Below are positions 11,713 through 56,957 of a stretch of DNA of 64,000 nt, piece by piece. The first letter of the stretch is position 1; each line of letters starts with the position of its first letter. The notes under the pieces are model-generated. The model saw only the letters and a list, made by a program, of their open reading frames with translations. It did not search any database and was not told the origin of the DNA. Source of the DNA: Pteria penguin (Eukaryota > Mollusca > Bivalvia > Pterioida > Pteriidae); the NCBI GenBank assembly GCA_035048485.1, contig CM068586.1, positions 49,355,433-49,419,432 of the forward strand. Direction: 5' to 3'. The translations under genes were made by a program, and so were the position numbers.

Positions 11713-12245
11713 AAAATATTTTGTGTGGGTAAAAGGGTGAAAGGAATTTAAGCACTTTCTATTTTTATGTTTTGATATTCATTGAAGTTAACGAGACATC
11801 AAGTACTGCTTAAAAACTGGTTACGGTTTGCAAACAACATTCACATATTAATTGGCCTACAAGAGTTAAATTCCTTCGTGTTTTGAAAATGTATAGTGTT
11901 TTATTTCTCCACTTCATTATTCAAAACAATAAACCAGAGAAATTAGATGCCCTCTGCCCTTGATAACTCTGTTCAGAAATGTTTTGTTCTTTTTATGTCC
12001 TCTTTTGATATTCTGTCAATTTTAAAATCCTGCTTTCAATAAAAGAGATACAAATTAAAAACGACACATATTAAAGAGACAAATAGAAATTTAAGCACAT
12101 GGAACTACATTTAATTAATTATTTTAACAGAATCATCCGGAACAGGCTTCCCTAAACGGCATATCAAACGTAACAATTTCATCATTTTCTTCCCCGAGCA
12201 CACATGCATAGTTGCAACTGTCAATGAATCTATTCCAGCTGCAAT
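11713..12245. other. Non-coding stretch
   Basis: AT-rich; no gene or repeat recognised. Confidence 0.5.
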
Positions 12246-12908
12246 GTAGAGATGATGGATAAATCCAAACCCAAGTCCAAAAATCATGAAACCATAGGAC
12301 ATACAAAATCAGTGAAAATGAAAAACAAATGGAAAATTACAAAATATGTCTACTTGAAGAGCATATGTGAACCCCTGTGATGGAGTGAGATCAGGTGCCC
12401 GGGGAGAGTGAGCATCTCCTGCTTGCAAGCAACACCCGTCACATATACCCAGTAGAAAGAGTCAAATCGTGTGAATTCCATATGTATCTATATATGGAGA
12501 AGTCGAAGTAGGTAACCTTCTAGTATAGAAGGTGTCAAATCTGTGTAAAATGATCGGAATCAGTCTCAGTCCAGAATATCATTTAAAAGCCTGGATAACG
12601 AGATATCATATGGAGTAATAAGAGTCTCGTAACGACCAAAGAACTTCCTCAGTGACGTTGCTAGTCTAGCACATATAAAACCCTGGTTGAGCAGCTTAAC
12701 TGAAAGTCGCCTAGCCCTCAGAACAAAGTTATTGTAATTTGAACATGCTCTGGAATAACGTATTAACTGAGATATGAATACGCCGTATGCGGGCGATGAT
12801 GGAATGTTGCTACTTATGAAAGGAAAGTTTGTGATAGCGAAATTGAAATCGTCACGTTTGTCATAGAGTGAGGTGTTCAATTGACCATTAATGTCGAAAG
12901 ACAACATA
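12246..12908 (-). mobile_element. 5'-truncated PLE-A1 copy
   Basis: Minus-strand frame 12566-12908 encodes the RT C-terminal region from LSFDINGQLNTSLYDKRDDF to LSRLLNDILD plus stop. The A1 3' UTR follows, down to the terminus CATCATCT near 12250. The 5' side is cut near 12908, where similarity to the other A1 copies ends. Confidence 0.85.
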
Positions 12909-13321
12909 ATACTTGCAATATGGCATAACTGTGACAAATGCCTCAAGAAGTTAAAAAACAAAATACAGCCTCGCCTATATTAAGCAATCACCCACGGGAA
13001 ATCATAAAAATGATCTCTTAACAGAGATCACACGTACATTGTATTATTTTGTGTAATATTTAATGTCGATCCTTATATATGTTAATATCTGTTGTACAAA
13101 AGTTTAAATAAAGTTTATATGCATTTGATACTTTGAACATATCGATTGTGAAGTGTCTTGCAACATTAAACCCCTTTCCTTTAATGGTTAGCTCTGGATA
13201 CACTGGCACTCGATATATCGCCATTTCGGGACCCCAGTTGCCGGTAAGAAACATACATGCTTTTATTTCTACTCTTATTTCTATTCTTTTTCTCTATAAA
13301 AAATTCTCGCGGAGGGTTTGA
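12909..13321. other. Non-coding stretch
   Basis: No gene or repeat recognised. Confidence 0.4.
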
Positions 13322-13590
13322 CTGAAGATTTATTATACCCTTTTTCCTGATTTGTAGTTTTCACACTCTCTACACAGTGTTTGTTCACATTCATGCATAT
13401 ATACAGTGCTGATTTATATCTGTTTCGTCTGTATTTAGGCACATTCAAGGCGGGTGTGCCTAGCCAAACAAGTACATGTAACTCTCACTCCTCCCAGGCA
13501 TCTGGGGTCACCTTTGAATTTCCATGAGGTCCATGAATGTCCACTGTGGTACATTGTTGTTAGTGCCATAGTGATGTGACACTAGTAACT
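13322..13590 (-). repeat. Tail-like repeat D, copy 1
   Basis: Inverted relative to 14433-14690. Both share TTATTATACCCTTTTTC, the TTCACATTCATG block, the CTCCTCCC...GGCA segment and GTCCACTGTGGTACATTGTT. The segment GGTGCCCGGGAGGAGT of copy 2 is also the core of the PLE-A1 and A2 3' tails, so repeat D is probably the 3' tail of another PLE. Confidence 0.7.
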
Positions 13591-14432
13591 TTTGTATTTC
13601 ATAACGGCATATTCGCCTGACGCTAATTGGGAACAAATGTATCTTTGCGCCTTCTTTATTTCGATATACCGGCAGACTCCCTGAACTAACGATATAGATA
13701 AATAACCATTTGCAAGTAAAGTTCACGAATCGCTTTGGCACTAAATGTATGGTAAGAGCCACTGATGGGCATGCGTTTTGTCCTAAAATCACCTCCACGT
13801 AAGTTCGTTAATATCATCGTTACCAGATTTGTGGCTTTTTTTTCATTTACGGTCACCGGCAACGTTATTTTCAGCATCTCAACAGATTTCAGCTTTACGT
13901 GTTAAGATTTGTGTAATTAGCATTTTATCGACGCCAAGTTCAATGACCATTGCGCGCGCTTTTTTTTTTCAACTTTCCAGTAAAGTAGTCGCGTGATGGC
14001 TTTCATTAAGGTTTAATACTTTTCGCTTCTGAGATATATTGGTCACTAATTCGTTTTCATATCGTGAACTGAATATTGTGAGGATATCTCATTTACTTGG
14101 TATTTACCAATGATGTATATGGTAGTGAGAACCGTTTTATTAACAGTTTGATTAGCACCAGTCGCATTATATAATCTTATCATTCGGGATACCTGAGTGT
14201 ATACATGTTTAACCGATAAACTTATGAATTATTGCCAAAGGTATTTATTGAAAAAATGGCCGCGATGTGCGTACTATTGTTAATTATGGGCGCAATATGT
14301 GTTTGGATCCTAAGCGATCAAACTTGAATGGCCGTTTAACAGGGTTTTCTCGGTGAATTTAAATAGTGAATCGGGTGAATACTGACCGCGTTATGAATTT
14401 GACTGCTTATTTTGGTACACTTATATAAGGTA
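13591..14432. other. Non-coding spacer between the two repeat D copies
   Basis: No gene or repeat recognised. Overlapping minus-strand frames at 13508-13877 have no known motif. Confidence 0.4.
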
Positions 14433-14690
14433 AAGTACGAAAGAAACTGGTGTCACATGTCTATGGCACAAAGAACAATGTACCACAGTGGACATTTACG
14501 GACCTCTGGAATTCAGATGTGAGACCAGGTGCCCGGGAGGAGTGCCAAACCCTTACAGATTTATTTCGTCTGTAAATTCTGCACTGTTTATATACATGAA
14601 TGTGAACAATGTGTAGAAAGTGTCACTTCCGCATAACATCAGAAAAAGGGTATAATAACACTAAAGTCAAAACACTCCCCAGAGGAAATG
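14433..14690 (+). repeat. Tail-like repeat D, copy 2
   Basis: Inverted partner of 13322-13590. Contains GATGTGAGACCAGGTGCCCG followed by GGAGGAGT, the motif seen in PLE-A2 tails. Confidence 0.7.
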
Positions 14691-15001
14691 TTTGAGAGGA
14701 GTTAAAGTGACAGCTTAGAGGAGGTAAATTTGTGATAAAGGTGACCGCATGTACAGGTTAGATTATATTAGAGAAAGTGAATGGTAAACTGATAAACATA
14801 TATGAAAGGACAGAAAATGCACTTTTACTACTGGCTTTACTTTAAACCACTACGCCAACCTAAAGAAATAAATGTACAGTCTCTTACTTAAATAATGTAC
14901 AAATCATGTCATTTTATCACATATAGTTCTACTCCCTCACCCCTTTATTAATTAGCGTTCTACTATATTGTATCATTGGGATATCTAATAATCAAGTAGC
15001 A

Positions 15002-15318
15002 CAATCTTATTGAAGCGCGACTTGTACTTCGTTCCTCTACGCTACTCTCCATGTACAAGATCTTACAACTGCCGATTCGAAGTCTCAGGATGACCTTTCA
15101 GTACAGCCAGTCAGAATTTGAGTTAGAGATTAGAGATTAGAGTTAGAGACTTTCGGTATTGTTTGTATGTAATATAACACCGAAAGATCTCTAACTCCAA
15201 TTCTGATTGGCTGTTCTAAAAGGTCATCCTGAGATGACCTCGAACCGGCAGTTGTAAGGTCTTGTACATGGAGAGTATCGTAGAGGAGCGAAATACAAGT
15301 CGCGTTTTAATAAAATTG
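15002..15318. mobile_element. Foldback (Mutator-like) MITE with 10-bp target duplication
   Basis: The two arms form one long inverted repeat of about 150 bp. The left arm begins CAATCTTATTGAAGCGCGAC and the right arm, reverse complemented, begins CAATTTTATTAAAACGCGAC. Both continue through CTCTCCATGTACAAGA and ACTGCCG. The element is flanked by a perfect TCAAGTAGCA direct repeat (14992-15001 and 15319-15328). A 9-11 bp duplication with long arms fits Mutator-like elements. There is no coding capacity. Confidence 0.85.
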
Positions 15319-15328
15319 TCAAGTAGCA

Positions 15329-16654
15329 TTACGATAAAATTTTGTGATTTTCTTTGATTTTTCTGAGTTTTTTTTTCTGCAGTTGAGCAATAATTTATTC
15401 TGACATAAAAAAATCGTAATTACTATATTCACCTTGAAACATGCTTAGGTATTGTTTGAGATCATGTTCTACTGATAAAACCATCAAACTAGATCCGTAG
15501 CCCTAATCACTATTATTATAGATAATATAAAATATTAATAGGGGCTACAGAACTCATTCGTATTTGTGTGTAAAATTTACGGCTTTATAATGAGTTTCTC
15601 ATTAAGAAGCTTATTCTAATTTGTTTTTCGTCCTGTTCAATGTTTCATTTTGATCATTATGCATTTTAAACATGATCAACCAGAAGTAAACAAAGAAATG
15701 CCGGAGGGTTCACCACATCTCGAAGTTCATGGAATAAATGGACAATGTCGTGTACAAAGTCATCCTCACACAATTTGCAAATGCGAACCCCAATTATAAT
15801 ATAAAACCTAACTTGTTTTACGAAACACTCTCCATAGAGCAGATATAGATTTTGCAATAAGAATGGACGGAAATTTAATGAGGGTTTTAGGACTACCCAG
15901 ATTCCCATCGGTCTGAGACAAAGCCCATTTGGAGGGAGAAGTGGGAGGCTTATTTCCCATGTCTCTTACATAGACCGTTCTTGGTAGCTAATTTAGAAGC
16001 GTTTTGTTAAGATATTCACACCTAAGAACACTCTGTCACGAATTGTCGGCTACTCAGCTTTCATCAAGTTAGAAAACGATTGACAATCAACGGCTATGTA
16101 AAGTTCGTGTTCATGCTATAACCAACAATGCCATAACGTCATAGATCATAAACTACAAATTAGCTCCAGAAAATTAGTCGAGGATAACTTTTTATCACTT
16201 CTTTATTTACAAATCGTTTATTATTTATCAGTAACATCATGATATAGTATTTGAAGTGTTAACGATATTTATTGGTATAGATGTACCTAGCTATGTTTTG
16301 ATTTTTGTATGTGGTTTCTTTTTTGCTACGCTTCCGTGCGTTTCTTTGCTTTTAGTGCAAATAAGATTATTAGTATTTTCATGAATCTTTTATATTGTGT
16401 CGATTCTTAAAAAATAGAATGTCGATATAGAATATTTGATATAAGGACTCCTATCTTTGTAAATTTTACTATAATGCTTTATATATTTTCGTTTTGTTAC
16501 TTGATAAAGGCTAAGTAACTGAAAAATCGTTACAGAGTGTTCTTCTTCTTCTTATTATTATTTTTATTATACTTATTACCAGTGCGCTGCCCACTGGACA
16601 TCTAGGAAAGATCTATATCAATGAATCACTTTATCTCTATTGTGCTAAGACTGA
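15329..16654. other. Non-coding stretch
   Basis: No gene seen. Near 16500-16545 TTGATAAAGGC and CAGAGTGTT resemble the foldback at 20594-20889. Confidence 0.4.
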
Positions 16655-16689
16655 TCTCTCTCTCTCTCTGTCTCTCTCTCTCTCTCTCT
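16655..16689. repeat. (CT)n microsatellite
   Basis: CT dinucleotides with one interruption. Confidence 0.9.
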
Positions 16690-16794
16690 GAGAGTAGTAT
16701 TTATGCTGATGTGGAAGTAAAATTTTAGCACAAATAATACTACAACGAACATTTTGAAAGGTTCATTTTTATTTTCAAGTTGCAAGTTGTGCAG

Positions 16795-17110
16795 AGAACT
16801 TTTATGCCCCTGGATCGATAGATCGGAGGCATATTGGTTTTGTCCTGTCTGGCTGTCTGTCTGTTGGCAACTTTAACCTTGACCATACCTTTTGAACAGT
16901 GAGGGATCATGACTTCATAGTTCACATGCGTACTCAACTAATAAAGCGCTTTCAAATGACACCAAAGTTGAGGACTTTTTGACCTTGACAATGACCTTCA
17001 TGCTGAAAATAGCTTTTTTGATTTTTGATAGCAACATATCATTCCATAAACGTTTCTTGTGTCATACATTTTATGTCCTCCCCAATTGAGAAACCTGTTG
17101 ATACTTGTTT
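16795..17110. repeat. Dispersed repeat with GATCGATAGATCGG hairpin and CTGTCTGTCTG tract
   Basis: TGCCCCTGGATCGATAGATC followed by GGAGGCAT can fold into a hairpin. It is followed by TGTCTGGCTGTCTGTCTG and later by GACCTTGACAATGACCTTC. I recall similar blocks as common interspersed repeats in bivalve genomes, but cannot check that here. Confidence 0.5.
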
Positions 17111-17139
17111 TCTATATGGATGATTTATTAATTTTTAAA

Positions 17140-17400
17140 TGTGTGTCATTTGATTGTGCTGCTTTTTCAGTGAGTGGGAAGGTGGGCGCCCGTAAATCGG
17201 TTAACCACACCAATTGAGTGACGTTTGTTACTTCATTTGACCAGTCTAAGTCGGTATCGTAACCGCAGCACAGTCGAATATGTTTGTAGTGTCGTTTTTC
17301 CGTGTATGTTCTACTATTATTATGCTAAGTGTGCATGTCCTTTGTGATTTTTGTCATACAGCTTTGTCAGATATCTCCTGTTTTCTCTTTTGTTGCCGCC
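17140..17400 (+). mobile_element. Solo PLE-B 3' tail
   Basis: Reverse orientation of the block at 8935-9260: GTGGGCGCCCGTAAATCGGT, CACCAATTGAGTGACGTTTG, AAGTCGGTATCGTAACCGC and AGCTTTGTCAGATATCTC occur in the same order. No RT is attached, so it is a 5'-truncated copy. Confidence 0.85.
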
Positions 17401-17728
17401 AGGGGCATTAGTATTTCACAAACACAGTTGTTTATTTAATGTATTTATTTAGACGATAGATAACAGTTCATATAAGGGACATCAGTAAACATATGACGTT
17501 CGCAAGCACCATAATTTGGACAGGTGAAATTATTGTATTACTGGATTCATATATCAAATATGTACAATCCTTGTCATCTTTTATTTTTTTTTCCATTTTT
17601 ATGGGAAATAATGGGAAGGGAAAAGTGGAATGTAAACCCAACATTGATAAATATATTGGGGTTTCTGAATAGTCGTAATGTCTTTTATCTCGATTTATTC
17701 TGGCGTAAATTCAGAGTAAATCAAGTGG

Positions 17729-17781
<53 letters not shown>

Positions 17782-17798
17782 ATTATTATTATTATTAA

Positions 17799-17838
<40 letters not shown>

Positions 17839-17848
17839 AATAATAATA
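17729..17848. repeat. (TTA)n microsatellite
   Basis: About 120 bp of TTA/ATT repeats, ending in an inverted TAA stretch. Confidence 0.95.
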
Positions 17849-18097
17849 TTGTTAGGAAAACTTTCAGTCGCATAAGATAAAAACTCTAATTGTTTTACAG
17901 TAGTTCAAAAAGGTTGACCATTGTTGTTGAATAGATTTTGAAGTGAACATTTTACTTTAGAAAAGTCTCATATTTTTTCACATTATCATGTATTCAGATG
18001 AGTGATATAGTGCACATAGTCCAATTTTGGTCTTTCATTGTTATAGAGGAATATGTGAAACAATTTCATGGTTAGGAAATCTATCTTTTTTTTGTAG

Positions 18098-50914
<32,817 letters not shown>

Positions 50915-50964
50915 GGAGAAATGTAGCCTTACTTTATGTTTCGAAAGTCAGTGTGAATTCAAAT

Positions 50965-50970
50965 AATAAA
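50965..50970 (+). promoter_or_regulatory. Polyadenylation signal AATAAA of the receptor gene
   Basis: Lies 51 bp after the stop codon. Confidence 0.6.
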
Positions 50971-51138
50971 GAAAAAAAATAGTATAACTGATATGAATTT
51001 GTGTTTGTACGTATTTATGATTTATTTGGCATTAGTCTCGAATTCAAAATGTGATAACTCGGGATTATTTATATTCTGGCCGTCGGTCTGCATGATTTCA
51101 AAGGTACTTGATCGTATTTTGTCTCCCCCTATATTGAT

Positions 51139-51171
51139 TGATTGGATATTGTTTTATGTCACTCCATTAAT
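51139..51171 (-). mobile_element. SINE tail relic
   Basis: ATTGATTGATTGG followed by TTTTATGTCACTCC is the reverse complement of the SINE tail. Confidence 0.65.
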
Positions 51172-51329
51172 ATTTCACGTATATGCTGACGACATCTGCC
51201 TGATGCTTTGCATACTAATTTAAACCTTTGCATGAATTTTGCATAAGAATATATTGTAAGATTAAAATATTCTCGTTTTCAAGTGAATTACTTGATGGGT
51301 TTTGTTTTCTTTTTAATTGGCAAAGGAAG

Positions 51330-51475
51330 CAAAATGCTCTTACAACTCTTGTAATGTCCTTTGCTGTATTCATTTTATTATTATCATCTTTATGTGCATG
51401 ACCTTGGTGATATGTGTCATACAATTTCATCAGATGGCTTCTCGTCTTTTGTAAAGGGCATTTAACATCACCCAA
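51330..51475 (+). mobile_element. PLE-B tail relic
   Basis: TGTAATGTCCTTTGCTGTAT, TGCATGACCTTGGTGATATG and CATACAATTTCATCAGATGG follow the reverse complement of the PLE-B end. Confidence 0.6.
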
Positions 51476-51689
51476 ACGGATGGAGACTGGAACTCACAGA
51501 TGTTTAGGTGAAAAAATATAACGGAAGAAAGAAAATTTACTGACTTGTGACAGAAGTCACCACGGAAATATTCATTATCTAATATAATGATAATAAAAAA
51601 AAAAATAAAAAAAATACACCTAAGAACATCACCTATATATTCCTTTATAGTGCAGCTAGGACACCGATTTAGCACGGTCAGCTGATGCC

Positions 51690-53708
51690 ATCCTCAACCG
51701 TGTGCATGTTCCTCATCTAATTTTGTATATTCTCATTGTGGCCATGTCATTACTGGTGATCTTGATATTGTTAAAACACTACATTAAGAGAACTTTTACT
51801 TAAAGGTCCAAAATACAGAGAACCCAGATCATTCACATGGAGCAACAATTTTGAGAATATTATGAACTGCTGCGAGGAATATGCCACACGATAGGCAAAA
51901 AGAGAGGAAGTACAGATCGACACTCTTTCGGAATGGATAAAATCTATTACAGTACTGCTGAGATAAAAAATTTAAAAAATACAAGGTTCTGTAAACACCA
52001 GATTCGAATCTATTTTTAAAGATTCTGATGTTGTCGGAGAACTTACCTTCCTCCAAGAACATTTTATCATTACACCAGCAGATAAAGCATCTAAAAATTA
52101 TATATTTACTTGTAAGAAATATTACTTTGACAGCCTAGTGAAAGAATTAGGATTAAATTCAGCTCCAGGAAATCCTACTTATACTCTCTCGAACTTTTCA
52201 GTTTCAAAAGTACTCGAGAATCATAAATCTGTCCTCAATACGTTTGGTATTGACACAAATAAATTAAATTTAGAACTTCCATATTTGTACTGCATTCCCA
52301 AAATGCACAAAAATCCTTACAAACAACGCTATATCGCTGGTTCCTCGAAGTGTTCCACAAAATCAGTATCGATGCTACTCACAAAAATATTATCAGAAAT
52401 TAAATCTGGCCTTCATAGATAATGCGAAACAGTATATTCCAGAAGTGGAATTAATAAAATGTAGATCCTTAAAAATTGAAAAGATAAGAACATCTAAAAT
52501 CAAAAACTTTAACTAAAATTCACTCAATCAAGTCTTTTGACTTTTCGACTCTTTACACAATGATCCCTCATCAGAAATTAAAAGACCGATTAGCGGAAAT
52601 TATTCAAACTGCATTTACTAGTAAAAATATATTGTAATAGGCCACGATAAAACGTACTTTGTTAGGGAAAATTCTGATTTCAAAAATAAATACACTGAAA
52701 CAGCAGTCATCCAGATGTTGTACTTTGTTATCGATAACATTTTTGTGGTGTTTGGAGGTAAGGTTTTCCAACAAATTGTCGGCATTCCAATGGGCAATAA
52801 CTGTGCTCCGCTTCTGGCTGACATATTCCTTTACTCATACGAAGCTGAATTCATTCAGTCTTTGCTTTCGCAAGGAAAAAATCAATTGGTTCTTGGCTTC
52901 AATTTTACTTACAGATATATAGATAACTTGCTTTCAATTAATAATTCTTCATTCGTGGATTACCTTAGCACCATCTATTCAAGTGAACTGGAGGCCAAAG
53001 AAACCACAGAAAGTAGTAATTCTACTTGGTATTTAGATATTATGTTGTCTTTCGAAATTAATGGTCAATTGAACATCTCACTCTATGACAAACGTGACGA
53101 TTTCAATTTCGCTATCACAAACTTTCCTTTCATAAGTAGCAACATTTCATCATCGCCCGCACACGGCGTATTCATATCTCAGTCAATACGTTATTCCAGA
53201 GCATGTTCAAATCACAATGACTTTGTTCTGAGGGCTAAGCGACTTTCAGGTAATCTGCTCAACCAGGGTTATATATGTGATAGACTAGCAACGTCACTGA
53301 AGAAGTTCTAGGGTCGTTACGAGACTCATATTACTCCATATAATATCTCGTTATCCAGACTTTTAAATGATATTCCGGACTGAGACCGATTCCGATTATT
53401 TCACACAGATTTGACACTTTTTATACTAGAAGGTTACCTACTTTGTTTTTTCCATATATAAATACACATGGAATTTACACGATTTGACTCTTTCTACTGG
53501 GTATATGTGACGGGTGTTTCTGGCAAGCAGGAGATGCTCACTCTCCCCGGGCACCTGATCTCACTCCATCACAGGGGTTCACATATGCTTTTCAAGTAGA
53601 CATATTTTGTTATTTTCCATTTGTTTTTCATTTTCACTGATTTTGTATGTCCTCTGGTTTCATGAGTTTTGGACTTGTGGTTTGGATTTATCCATCATCT
53701 TTACATTG
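51690..53708 (+). mobile_element. PLE-A1 copy, longest
   Basis: It contains N-terminal sequence absent from the other copies: REPRSFTWSNNFENIMN (about 51820) and EVQIDTLSEWIKSI (about 51910). Then come ITPADKASKNYIFTCKKYYF (about 52070-52130), LPYLYCIPKMHKNPYKQRYI (52138-52422), GIPMGNNCAPLLADIFLY, YRYIDNLLSINN (52715-53311) and LSRLLNDIPD. The catalytic box is YIDN, so the second Asp is lost. Stops and frameshifts break the frame. The 3' UTR ends at TTTACATTGAC (about 53708). No GIY-YIG domain follows the RT. The clade is probably Naiad-like; if so an N-terminal nuclease should lie upstream, but I see none. Confidence 0.88.
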
Positions 53709-53921
53709 ACAACAGTCAATCAAATGGTATGGTTAAATACGTTATAAAATAAATCATATCTTCTTTGAAGTTTTTGTATAAAATTTGGTGTATTATTTGT
53801 AATGGTTTGTGGATCGTGAGCATACCGATATTCAGCCTTTCGAAATACTATAACTTCCAAAACAGTACACATTGTAGATGTACAAGACGCATTTTATTAC
53901 ACAGACAGACAGACACACACC

Positions 53922-53971
<50 letters not shown>

Positions 53972-54593
53972 CCGAGTTTCGTTGTACATTGTATAGTCTT
54001 GTCCATGGATATATGGTAAAGATTAAGAACAGATTTAGGGATGATCACGTCATGTATGACAATTTATGTATGATGTATAATTTTTTCTATGACAATATAG
54101 TTACAAGTTTTAAGACGTGTTATAAACGCATTGGCGTTTCCCATAACCAACTGCGCTACATTGGTACTGAGGCCCAAACACTTTCCTTCAAAACACACAA
54201 GGTACATATTTTAGATAACAAGAAATATTGTATTTTATCACAAGATATCATAGAATAAATACGTTATAAATCACATGTTATAGTTAAGAAGCTCTGAAAT
54301 TTTCATTGGTTTATATCATGTACTTTACAAGATATGAGGATTTTAGAATGGACAATATCGCATTTTCATACCCCCATTTTAGTAAACAAAATGCAATTTA
54401 CAAACTTACTAAACTGGTTACTTATAAGGATATTAGAAGGAATTTTGGATTGCATGACCAAAAAATAAGATATGTAACAGCGAAAAAAAAAACGCGGTAA
54501 AATGAGGGGCAGGTAACTTTTAAAAATGGAGAAAGAAAAGCAGAAGTATCTCATAAACCTTTAAAGTAATCACAATATAGCTTAATTTTCTTA
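53709..54593. other. Intergenic, with an unassigned frame
   Basis: A (GA)n microsatellite at 53930-53968 creates an RE-repeat frame. The 126-codon frame 53878-54258 beyond it shows no motif. Confidence 0.4.
53930..53968. repeat. (GA)n microsatellite
   Basis: 39 bp of GA. Confidence 0.95.
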
Positions 54594-55728
54594 TGTAAAG
54601 ATGATGGATAAATCCAAACCATAAGTACGAAATTCATGACCCCAGCGGACATACAAAAATCAGTGATAATGAAAATCAGGTCGAAAATAACAAAATATGT
54701 CTACTTAAAGAGCATATGTGAACTCCTATGATGGAGTGAGATCAGGTGCCCGGGTAGAGTGAGCATCTCCTGCTTGCTAGCAATACCCGTCGCATATACC
54801 GAGTAGAAAGAGTCAAATCGTGTAAATTCCATATATATATTTATTTGTGGAGAAGTCAAAGTAGGTAACCGTCTAGTATAGAAGGTGTCAAGTCTGTGTA
54901 AAATGATCGAAATTGGTCAGTCCAGAATATCATTTAAAAGTCCGGATAACAAAATATCATATAAAGGATTAATAATTGAAAGCAAGTTATCTATATATCT
55001 GTTAGTGAAATTGAAGCCAAGAGCCAATGTTTACTTTCCTTGCGAAAGCAAAGACTGAATGAATTCAGCTTCATGTGAGGAAAAGAATGTCAGCCAGAAG
55101 CGGGGCACAGTTAGTGCCCATTGGAATGCTGACAAGTTGTTGAAAAACCTTACCTCCAAACACCACAAAAATGTTATCGATAAGAAAGTTCAACATCTGG
55201 ATGACAGCTGTTTCAGTGTATTTATTTTTGGAATCAGAATTTTCCCTAACAAAGTAAGTTTTATCGTGGCCTATTACTATATATTTGAATTTGCGGCTTC
55301 CGTTTTTACTAGTAAATGCATTTTGAATAATTTCCGCTAATCGGTCTTTTAATTTTTGTTGAGGGATCGTTGTGTAAAGAGTCGAAAAGTCAAAAGACTT
55401 GATGGAATGAATTTTAGTAAAACTTTTTTGAGTTTAGTAGTTCTAATAACTCTTTTGAATTTATAAATTTATAAAAATCCATATTTGATTAATTCCACTT
55501 CTGGAATATACTGATTTGCAATACGTATGAAGGCCAGATTTCATTTCTGATAACAGTTTTGTGAGTGGCGTCGATACAGATTTTGTGGAACACTTCGAGG
55601 AACGAGCCATAAAGACGTATAGACGTTCTAGATTTAATTTATTTGTGTCAATACCAAAGGTATTGAGGACAGATTTAGGATTCTCAAGTGCTTCCGAAAC
55701 CGAAAAGTTGGTGAGAGTATAAGTAAGA
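54594..55728 (-). mobile_element. PLE-A1 copy with internal deletion
   Basis: Minus strand. From about 55728 (TLTYTLTNFSVSE-like) through the LTKLLSEMKSGLHTYC-like region and the FDFSTLYTTIPQQKLK region, the frame reaches the catalytic box at about 54970-55000. It then jumps to the RT C-terminus (LLNDIL, 54925-54950) and the 3' UTR, so most of the C-terminal RT is deleted. The 3' end is at 54594. Confidence 0.85.
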
Positions 55729-55873
55729 TTATATTGATTTTACCATATATATGATATTCATTGTGAAAAAAAAACTATGAAAACTTTGAGTATAAGTGTT
55801 ATTATCTCAATTAAAAACTCTGCATTAATACAAAATTTCGTAAAGTTTGTTTGATTTCAGTTCCTGTTCTTTA
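55729..55873. other. Spacer, nothing recognised
   Basis: No feature seen. Confidence 0.5.
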
Positions 55874-56466
55874 CAGATGGGTGCAGTCCTAAGATAACAT
55901 GCACGTTAACGCAAAAAGCGGTCACGAGGACTGCTTTAGCACACGTGCTAGGACTGCTCGACCGGACGCGCGTGCGCTCCTCGCGTTAACGCGGGAAGGA
56001 ATTCGCGTTAACGCGATTTATTCCCGCGTGCGCTCGGTCCAGTCGCACGTTCACGTGTCTACATGTATATTTGTAATTCTCTATGCAATACGGATGGAAA
56101 AAATTAAATGGATCTAATTAAATTACCGCGAATGTCGTGTATTAAATGAAACCCTACATTAAGGATTTTATATGTGATACAACAAAGGAAATTATCGCGT
56201 AGACATGCAATAAGGTATTTATGAAAAAAAATTCTTCAGTTTATGTTAGCATTATTAGATTCTAATTTCATTTATTTTCTTATTTTTAATTAGTTTATTT
56301 ATGTTTTTATTTCTTATTTGATTATTCATTTATAACTAATTTATTTATGTATTTAGATGTACATGTCTTTCTTATTTAGGTATTCATTATTATTATTTTT
56401 AATTAAGCTATTTTTTATAATATATGAAAATAATAATTATCATCATTATTATTATATTAATTTTTA

Positions 56467-56504
<38 letters not shown>

Positions 56505-56955
56505 TATTATTATTATTACTAGTAGTTATAGTATCCTAAAAGAAGAATAAATTTCATTCAAATCAATGTTCGGAAATTGCGTTCAATATTTTTAAAATTC
56601 ATTCCTTAACTTGGAAGGGTTTTACTTAATTCTAAATATTTTACTTACACATTAATGTTTTTTATATTTGAATATACAATGCATAAATCGATTCTCCTTC
56701 AAAACCTTCTATATGAACATGGTAATACAAGTTCTAAGTTGTACGCAAGCGAACGTGGCTGTCAAACACGTTCACGCGGCAGTCAAGCGCGTTAACGCGG
56801 CGGTCAAGCGCGTTCACGCGGTCTCGAAATTAAGTTCACGTGGAAATCTGCGTTAACGCAAACGCGTGTGCTCAGTAGTCCTGAGCGCACGAGGAAAGCA
56901 AACTTCACGTTAACGCGACGTTAACATAATGTTATGTTAGGACTGCACCTTACTG
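55874..56955 (-). mobile_element. Tc1/mariner-like element with GTTAAC palindromes, copy 2
   Basis: 1082 bp, inverted relative to copy 1 and flanked by TA (55872-55873, 56956-56957). Same ends and same layout: GTTAAC-rich subterminal blocks (55905-56060 and 56750-56930) and an AT-rich middle with TTA repeats (56467-56519). Here one block has extra tandem CAAGCGCGTT units (about 56760-56825). No transposase frame. Confidence 0.88.
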
Positions 56956-56957
56956 TA

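Noticed and set aside
53878..54258. 126-codon frame with an RE-repeat
   Set aside because: The repeat comes from a GA microsatellite and the remainder shows no motif, codon bias or homologue in the window.
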